A stretch of 64,000 bases of DNA, from assembly GCA_037478835.1 (NCBI GenBank), contig JBBFLV010000008.1:62001-126000 (forward strand), read 5' to 3'. This stretch comes from 630D-37 sp037478835. GTDB taxonomy: Bacteria > Chloroflexota > Anaerolineae > Anaerolineales > Villigracilaceae. Shown here piece after piece: positions 58,195 through 64,000 of the stretch (positions are counted from its first letter, which is position 1; the number at the start of each line of letters is the position of its first letter). Position numbers and translations under genes: made by a program. The notes under the pieces are model-generated. The model saw only the letters and a list, made by a program, of their open reading frames with translations. It was not told the DNA's origin and searched no databases.

Positions 58195-59285
58195 AGCCCT
58201 TGCCAGCCTTGTATGGTTTGCGGCACGATGCGGAAAGGACGTGCTTCTTTGCCGGGCAAAAGTCCGCCTGGGCCTACGTAGCGTCGGCGTAACCGTTCCA
58301 GTAACCCGTTCAATCCGCCGTGGATCTCTTCGGGCGAGACGCTTTGCGCATAGCCACGAACGAGAACGCGCCGTAGGGGGGGCCAGGGTTCGTCAATGCT
58401 CAGGGAGAGGCGCGGATTTTGGAGAAGATACTCGGCCCATAGAGAGCCTTGCCAGGCAACGACGTAGAAGTGCTGCCCATCCCATTCGTGCCAGACCGGT
58501 ACGACGTGAGGGGTGCCATCCGGACGTAAGCAGGCCAAGCGGGCTACCCAGGGAGCCTGGAGGAAGTCACCGATTTCCTCCGACGTGAGGGGACGCTCCT
58601 TGAGCGGGGTGGGAGGCCTGACCTGCCACGGAGTGTAGGAGGTGGCTCCCAGACGATAGGAGAGACGTGCTGCAGCTTCGCGCAGGCGCGGTAGGATTTG
58701 GGAGAGTTCCGCTTCGTTCCAACGAAAGGCCGGGGCACTGAAGATCAGGGCGGCGTAGGGGGTTTTTCCATCCGGACAGATGGGGAACGCAATCTCCAGC
58801 AGGCCTTCTGTTTGATGGACGGTATATCCTTTTTCCTGTGTGACTTCCGAAGGGGTGAGGGAGAGGGCCTGGGCGGCGGCACTTTCCGGTGGGAAGCGAA
58901 AGTGGGGCGGAAAAACGCTGTGGAGACGAGTTTGGGGTTCAACTTGAGCGACGAGCACGGCGCCTTGTTCTAGAGGTAGTGCCAGAGCCAGCGTTTCCTC
59001 AATCCCCAGCGAGGCCGCTTCCTGATAGAACGCGGCTTGCAGATCGGAGCCCAGGTGGCTGCGTCCGCGCCAGGCCAATAGGCGGGGCCCGGCCAGATAG
59101 CGACCGCGTTCCGGTTGGGTGACATAGCCTCGGTTCTTCAGGGCGCGCAGGAGGGCAAAAAGCGTGCTACGTGAGATGCCCGTTTCAAGCATCTCATTCA
59201 GGGTGACTCCATGCGGTTGCTCGAGCAATTTTTCCAGGAGCACCAGCAGGCGTTCGACGGCGGGGAGGTCAACAGGGGAGGGCAT
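58191..59285 (-). CDS. IclR-like transcriptional regulator fused to a PNPOx-type flavin-binding split barrel
   Basis: A 364-residue protein. Residues about 5-65 form an IclR-type winged helix-turn-helix (LLVLLEKLLEQPHGVTLNEM, ISRSTLFALLRALKNRGYVT). A reduced IclR effector-like region follows (about 75-205). Residues about 225-364 form a pyridoxamine-5'-phosphate-oxidase-like barrel: WVARLACLRPDGTPHVVPVW, GQHFYVVAWQGSLWAEYLLQ and PRLSLSIDEPWPPLRRVLVRG. Such barrels bind FMN, F420 or heme. It is the first gene of an operon with an importer permease and binding protein. Flavin sensing is inferred from the domain and context. Confidence 0.85.
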   Translation of the reverse strand: MPSPVDLPAVERLLVLLEKLLEQPHGVTLNEMLETGISRSTLFALLRALKNRGYVTQPERGRYLAGPRLLAWRGRSHLGSDLQAAFYQEAASLGIEETLALALPLEQGAVLVAQVEPQTRLHSVFPPHFRFPPESAAAQALSLTPSEVTQEKGYTVHQTEGLLEIAFPICPDGKTPYAALIFSAPAFRWNEAELSQILPRLREAAARLSYRLGATSYTPWQVRPPTPLKERPLTSEEIGDFLQAPWVARLACLRPDGTPHVVPVWHEWDGQHFYVVAWQGSLWAEYLLQNPRLSLSIDEPWPPLRRVLVRGYAQSVSPEEIHGGLNGLLERLRRRYVGPGGLLPGKEARPFRIVPQTIQGWQGL

Positions 59286-59425
59286 AGAAGTCCATTATTC
59301 TGCACTTAAGTTTAGTATTTTGGATTTTATTCTGGGTGGGGTGGATGTGTCAAGAGGGGAGAGCGTGATCTTTTTCAATTCACGGCTGGTGGAGGTGATA
59401 GAGGAAAGGGGCAAAGACGAACGAT

Positions 59426-59490
59426 TGTCACATCCAAATTGTGAAAAGTGACACGTTTTCAAGCGAAAAATTCCCAGGCTGTGTTATACT
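59426..59490 (+). promoter_or_regulatory. Operator-like inverted repeat and -10 element upstream of nuoA
   Basis: TGTCAC (59426-59431) and GTGACA (59448-59453) form an inverted repeat with 16-nt spacing; TTGTGA between them is CRP/FNR-like. TATACT at 59485-59490 may be the -10, about 35 nt before nuoA. The -35 is not clear. The rest of 59286-59524 shows no gene. Confidence 0.4.
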
Positions 59491-59524
59491 TTAGCGGTGC
59501 TTATCTCCCTGCGGAGGAATCCCG

Positions 59525-59881
59525 ATGCTCCTTGAGTACCTCGCCATTGCCATTCTCGTCGTTCTGGCTACCGTGATTGCCCTGCTGGCCGTTGTGATGG
59601 GGGAGCTCTTTGGGCCGAAGCGCAAAACGGCGGTGAAAGCCGAACCTTACGAATCCGGTATGCGCCCGATCGGGCCCGGCACGCGCCGTATGCCGGTGCG
59701 CTTTTACCTAATCGCCATGCTCTTTATTCTGTTCGATATTGAAGTGGTCTTTCTATTACCCTGGGCGGTCGTTTTCCGCCAACTAGGGGTGTTCGGATTG
59801 GTGGAGATGCTGATCTTCATTGCCATCTTATTGGTAGGCTACTTTTATGCTTGGAAGAAAGGAGCGCTAGAATGGGAGTAG
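59525..59881 (+). CDS. nuoA: NADH-quinone oxidoreductase subunit A
   Basis: A 118-residue subunit with three membrane segments. The family core PYESGMRPIGPGTRRMPVRFY and the acidic FILFDIEVVFLLPWAV are conserved. It opens the complex I operon; GGAGG lies 7 nt before the ATG. Its end overlaps nuoB by 10 nt. Confidence 0.96.
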   Translation: MLLEYLAIAILVVLATVIALLAVVMGELFGPKRKTAVKAEPYESGMRPIGPGTRRMPVRFYLIAMLFILFDIEVVFLLPWAVVFRQLGVFGLVEMLIFIAILLVGYFYAWKKGALEWE

Positions 59882-60354
59882 AACAGAAGCTTGGCAATAT
59901 GGGCGTGATCACCACGACCCTGGAGCAGGCGGTGAACTGGGCGCGCACGAATGCCATGTGGCCGATGCTCTTTGGTCTTGCCTGCTGTGCGATCGAGATG
60001 ATGGCCGCGCAGGCCTCGAGCTACGATATGAGCCGTTTCGGTATGGAGCTGATGCGCCCTTCGCCGCGACAATCGGACCTGATGATCGTGGCCGGGCGCG
60101 TTTCGCGCAAGATGGCGCCGGTGCTGCGCCGCCTCTATGATCAGATGCCTGAACCCAAATGGGTGATCGCCATGGGCGATTGCGCTTCCTGTGGTGGTGT
60201 TTTCAATAACTACGCGATTGTGCAGGGAGTGGATGAGGTCGTGCCGGTGGATGTGTATGTAGCCGGCTGCCCGCCGCGCCCGGAAGCGCTCATCCACGGC
60301 ATCATTACGCTGCATGAGAAGGTGCGCGGCGAAAAATTCATTTCCGGCCGTTGA
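59872..60354 (+). CDS. nuoB: NADH-quinone oxidoreductase subunit B
   Basis: A 160-residue peripheral-arm subunit holding Fe-S cluster N2. Ligands are Cys38 and Cys39 (LACCAIEM), Cys104 (GDCASCGGVF) and Cys133 (AGCPPRPE), with spacing equal to E. coli NuoB. The ATG at 59872 has AAGGAG upstream; an earlier in-frame ATG at 59851 is deeper in nuoA and less likely. Confidence 0.96.
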   Translation: MGVEQKLGNMGVITTTLEQAVNWARTNAMWPMLFGLACCAIEMMAAQASSYDMSRFGMELMRPSPRQSDLMIVAGRVSRKMAPVLRRLYDQMPEPKWVIAMGDCASCGGVFNNYAIVQGVDEVVPVDVYVAGCPPRPEALIHGIITLHEKVRGEKFISGR

Positions 60355-60362
60355 GGAACCCT

Positions 60363-60875
60363 ATGGAAACGGTACTTCAATCCGTCGTTCAAGCTTTGCA
60401 GGCTCGTTTCCCGGTACAGGTCGAAGAATTTCGTGGCGAAGTGCATGTGCTGGTGAGCCCCGACCACCTGGTGGCGCTGCTGAACTACCTGAAGACCGAA
60501 GAGTCCTTCGAGATGCTCTCCACGCTCACGGCGGTGGACTATTGGCCACAACAGCAGCCGCGTTTCCACGTCATCTACCAGCTCACTTCGCTGAAACGTA
60601 ACCTTTCGCTGCAGGTGCGTGTGCCGGTGGGGGCGATCGAGCCGACCCTGCCCACGGTGACCGGCATTTATGCCAATGCCAATTGGCGCGAGCGCGAGGT
60701 CTGGGATATGTTCGGCATTCGCTTTGAGGGCCATCCCGATCTGCGGCGCATTCTCATGCCGGCCGATTGGCAGGGGCATCCTTTGCGCAAGGATTACCCG
60801 TTGGGCTATGAAGAGCCGCAGTTCACGTTTAACTTTGACGAGATCAACCGGCGCAAGCCGTATGCCAAAGAGTGA
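60363..60875 (+). CDS. nuoC: NADH-quinone oxidoreductase subunit C
   Basis: A 170-residue 30-kDa-type subunit of the hydrophilic arm. It has EREVWDMFGIRFEGHPDLRR followed by PADWQGHPLRKDYPLG, the family signature. The ATG at 60363 has GAGG 6-7 nt upstream; an in-frame TTG at 60351 is not favoured. It is not fused to nuoD, unlike in E. coli. Confidence 0.95.
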   Translation: METVLQSVVQALQARFPVQVEEFRGEVHVLVSPDHLVALLNYLKTEESFEMLSTLTAVDYWPQQQPRFHVIYQLTSLKRNLSLQVRVPVGAIEPTLPTVTGIYANANWREREVWDMFGIRFEGHPDLRRILMPADWQGHPLRKDYPLGYEEPQFTFNFDEINRRKPYAKE

Positions 60876-60887
60876 TACGGAGTCACT

Positions 60888-62117
60888 ATGACGCAAATTC
60901 AAGAAATGACTCTGGATGAAATTCGCCATCTGGTAAGCGAGCGCGCCGTGCAGGGCGAGACGGTGGTGCTGAATATGGGTCCCCAGCACCCTTCGACGCA
61001 CGGCGTGTTGCGTTTGATCCTGGAACTAGATGGCGAGGTGATCGTGAACGTCATCCCCGATATCGGTTTCCTGCATACCGGTATCGAGAAGAACATGGAG
61101 GCCAAGACCTACCAGAAAGCGGAGGTGATGACCGACCGCCTGGATTATCTCAATACGGTGGGGAACAACTTGGCTTACGTGATGGCGGTGGAGAAGTTGC
61201 TCGATCTGGACGTTCCGCCGCGTGCCCAAGCGATCCGCGTCATCCTGACCGAGCTGCAGCGCATCGCCTCGCACCTGGTGTGGATCGGCACTTCGGCGCT
61301 CGACCTGGCGGCGATGTCGGTCTTCCTCTACGCCTTCCGCGAGCGCGAGATGATCCTGGATATTTTCGAGATGTGCTCCGGTCAGCGCATGATGACCACG
61401 TATTTCCGTCCGGGTGGCCTGTGGCGCGATGTGCCGGTCGAATTCGAGGATGCGGTGCGCAATTTCGTGCGCATTTTCCCGCGCCGTGTGGATGAATACG
61501 AAGCGCTGCTGACCAAAAACCCGCTCTTCCTCGACCGCACGTTGGGGATCGGCAAACTGACGACGGAGCAGGCGCTGCAATACGGCGTTACCGGTCCGAT
61601 GTTGCGCGCCACCGGTCTGGCCTGGGACCTGCGCAAGGTGCGCCCGTACATGGGCTATGAACAATACGATTTCAATGTGCCGACGCACACGGCCGGCGAT
61701 GTCTACGCGCGCTACTTGGTGCGTGTGCAGGAGATGCGCGAATCGCTCAAGATCGTCCAACAAGCATTGGATAAGCTACCTTACGGGCCGGTGCGCAGCA
61801 ACAACCGCAAGTACGTGCCGCCGCCGCGCTCGGAGATCGGCGTGAGCATGGAATCGCTCATCCATCACTTCAAGCTTTGGACGGAAGGCTTCACGCCACC
61901 CAAGGGCGCGGTCTATTCGGCGGTGGAATCGCCGCGCGGTGAACTCGGCGTTTACCTGGAAAGCGATGGGAGCCCCAAACCCTATCGCGTTCACTGGCGT
62001 ACGCCTTCGTTTGATAACCTGCAGGTGCTACCGGTGCTGGCGAAAGGTCACCTGATTGCCGACCTGATCGCCATCATCGGCTCTATCGATATTGTCCTGG
62101 GAGATATTGACCGATGA
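60888..62117 (+). CDS. nuoD: NADH-quinone oxidoreductase subunit D
   Basis: A 409-residue 49-kDa subunit lining the quinone site. GPQHPSTHGVLRLILELDGE at the start (quinone-binding His), ELQRIASHLVWIGTSALDL, and the C-terminal HLIADLIAIIGSIDIVLGDIDR end are characteristic. It begins 12 nt after nuoC and overlaps nuoE by 4 nt. Confidence 0.97.
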   Translation: MTQIQEMTLDEIRHLVSERAVQGETVVLNMGPQHPSTHGVLRLILELDGEVIVNVIPDIGFLHTGIEKNMEAKTYQKAEVMTDRLDYLNTVGNNLAYVMAVEKLLDLDVPPRAQAIRVILTELQRIASHLVWIGTSALDLAAMSVFLYAFREREMILDIFEMCSGQRMMTTYFRPGGLWRDVPVEFEDAVRNFVRIFPRRVDEYEALLTKNPLFLDRTLGIGKLTTEQALQYGVTGPMLRATGLAWDLRKVRPYMGYEQYDFNVPTHTAGDVYARYLVRVQEMRESLKIVQQALDKLPYGPVRSNNRKYVPPPRSEIGVSMESLIHHFKLWTEGFTPPKGAVYSAVESPRGELGVYLESDGSPKPYRVHWRTPSFDNLQVLPVLAKGHLIADLIAIIGSIDIVLGDIDR

Positions 62118-62599
62118 CCCTGGCAGAGAAATATTCCCAAGAAATTCAGGCTATCTTTGCGAAATACCCGCCGGAACACAAGCGTTCGGCGATCATGCCT
62201 TTGCTCTACCTGGCGCAGCGCGAAGAAGGCTATATCAGCCGGCAGGCCATGGAAGAGATTGCCGAATTGTTGGAGATCAGCGTTACCGAAGTGGCCGGCG
62301 TGGTGGGATTCTATACCCTCTATCACGATCGCAAAGAGGGAAAGTATCGCGTGCAGGTTTGCACCGATCTGCCCTGTGCGTTGCGCGGCGCCGACGAATT
62401 CTTGAAGGAGCTTTCGCAGGCCCTGGGCATTCAACCCGGCGAGACCGATGCCGAAGGTCGCTTTACGCTGGAAGAAGTGATGTGCATCGGCGCCTGTCAT
62501 CGCGCGCCGGTCTTCCAGGTGCAGAGCGCCGAAGGGGTGACGTACTACGAAAACATGACGGTTGAAGGGGCGCTCGAGGCCCTGAAGAAGCTGGAATGA
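62114..62599 (+). CDS. nuoE: NADH-quinone oxidoreductase subunit E
   Basis: A 161-residue 24-kDa subunit with the thioredoxin-like [2Fe-2S] site: Cys83 and Cys88 (VCTDLPCAL), Cys124 and Cys128 (CIGACHRAP). Coupled to nuoD by ATGA and followed 13 nt later by nuoF. Confidence 0.96.
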   Translation: MTLAEKYSQEIQAIFAKYPPEHKRSAIMPLLYLAQREEGYISRQAMEEIAELLEISVTEVAGVVGFYTLYHDRKEGKYRVQVCTDLPCALRGADEFLKELSQALGIQPGETDAEGRFTLEEVMCIGACHRAPVFQVQSAEGVTYYENMTVEGALEALKKLE

Positions 62600-62612
62600 C
62601 AGGGGTGCAGTT

Positions 62613-63848
<1,236 letters not shown>

Positions 63849-63870
63849 TCTTAACCGGTGGAGTGCCGCG

Positions 63871-64000
63871 ATGAGCAAAATGGTGACCCTGAGCATTGAT
63901 GGGATACAGGTTACCGTCCCGGAAGGGACGTTGATAGTGGATGCCGCCCGCCAGGCCGGCATTGACATCCCCGTTTTTTGCTATCACCCCAAGATGGAGC
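63871..64000 (+). CDS. nuoG: NADH-quinone oxidoreductase subunit G, partial
   Basis: Only the first 43 codons are in the window: MSKMVTLSIDGIQVTVPEG, then DAARQAGIDIPVFCYHP, the ferredoxin-type N-terminus with the first [2Fe-2S] Cys. The ATG at 63871 has GGTGGAG upstream. An ATG overlapping the nuoF stop (63845) gives only nine codons before TGA. Confidence 0.93.
   Translation, partial: MSKMVTLSIDGIQVTVPEGTLIVDAARQAGIDIPVFCYHPKME

Noticed and set aside
58190..59524. FMN riboswitch controlling the RibXY-like operon
   Set aside because: The sequence upstream of 59285 lacks the conserved RFN core motifs; the operon starts with a protein regulator instead.

Overview
The window is about 60% GC and looks like part of a draft or metagenome-assembled genome of a Chloroflexota bacterium (Anaerolineae-like); one 100-N scaffold gap lies at 7093-7192. 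The affiliation is inferred from gene content: mannosyltransferase-NHL fusions, NBR1-Ig lipoproteins, a translin-like protein beside ssb, and RibXY-like transport genes. No rRNA is present to confirm it. Genes are densely packed, often with 4-base ATGA overlaps.

Layout. 1-2364 (minus) is an amino-acid ABC importer whose binding protein carries two nearly identical solute-binding domains in one chain. 2567-8456 (minus) is a CpXC-TPR-CHAT protein, frameshifted in its CHAT domain, with a small zinc-motif protein and a membrane protein; a REP-associated transposase (RAYT) and its palindromes sit inside this locus. 8630-13006 (minus) holds murJ, an S9 peptidase and an acyltransferase-like gene. 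13508-18503 (minus) is an overlapping run: GH36 alpha-galactosidase, HAD phosphatase, lspA, rluD-like and a membrane HExxH protein. 18559-23448 (plus) is a prepilin peptidase with three TadE/TadG-type surface proteins. 23659-33267 is mixed housekeeping (kbl, CoA-ester lyase, a DsbA-cyclophilin lipoprotein, trmI, rplS). 33264-36964 (plus) holds murI, a NeuB-like synthase and two sulfotransferases. 37069-41395 holds a lipoprotein, ssb, DUF3467, a translin-like protein and an aminotransferase. 44225-50593 is the aspS-gatC-gatA-gatB-rlmN operon. A mannosyltransferase-NHL fusion and sucCD follow, then an ABC importer with an IclR/flavin-barrel fusion regulator, then nuoABCDEFG running off the end.

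The most striking element lies upstream of aspS. A consensus promoter (44225-44253) drives a 29-codon leader peptide that appears to be leaderless and has six Asn and two Asp codons within ten positions. A pause hairpin, a 12-bp antiterminator and an intrinsic terminator follow. This is a complete ribosome-mediated attenuator in front of exactly the genes that make Asn-tRNA(Asn) by the indirect route: AspRS with His31, a residue associated with non-discriminating enzymes, plus GatCAB.

Two dispersed repeat families run through the window. One is GTAG-tagged REP palindromes linked to the RAYT. The other is degenerate 7-bp tandem repeats (YSGTCYA-like) between transcription units; one copy lies inside the CHAT reading frame at the point where the frame breaks.
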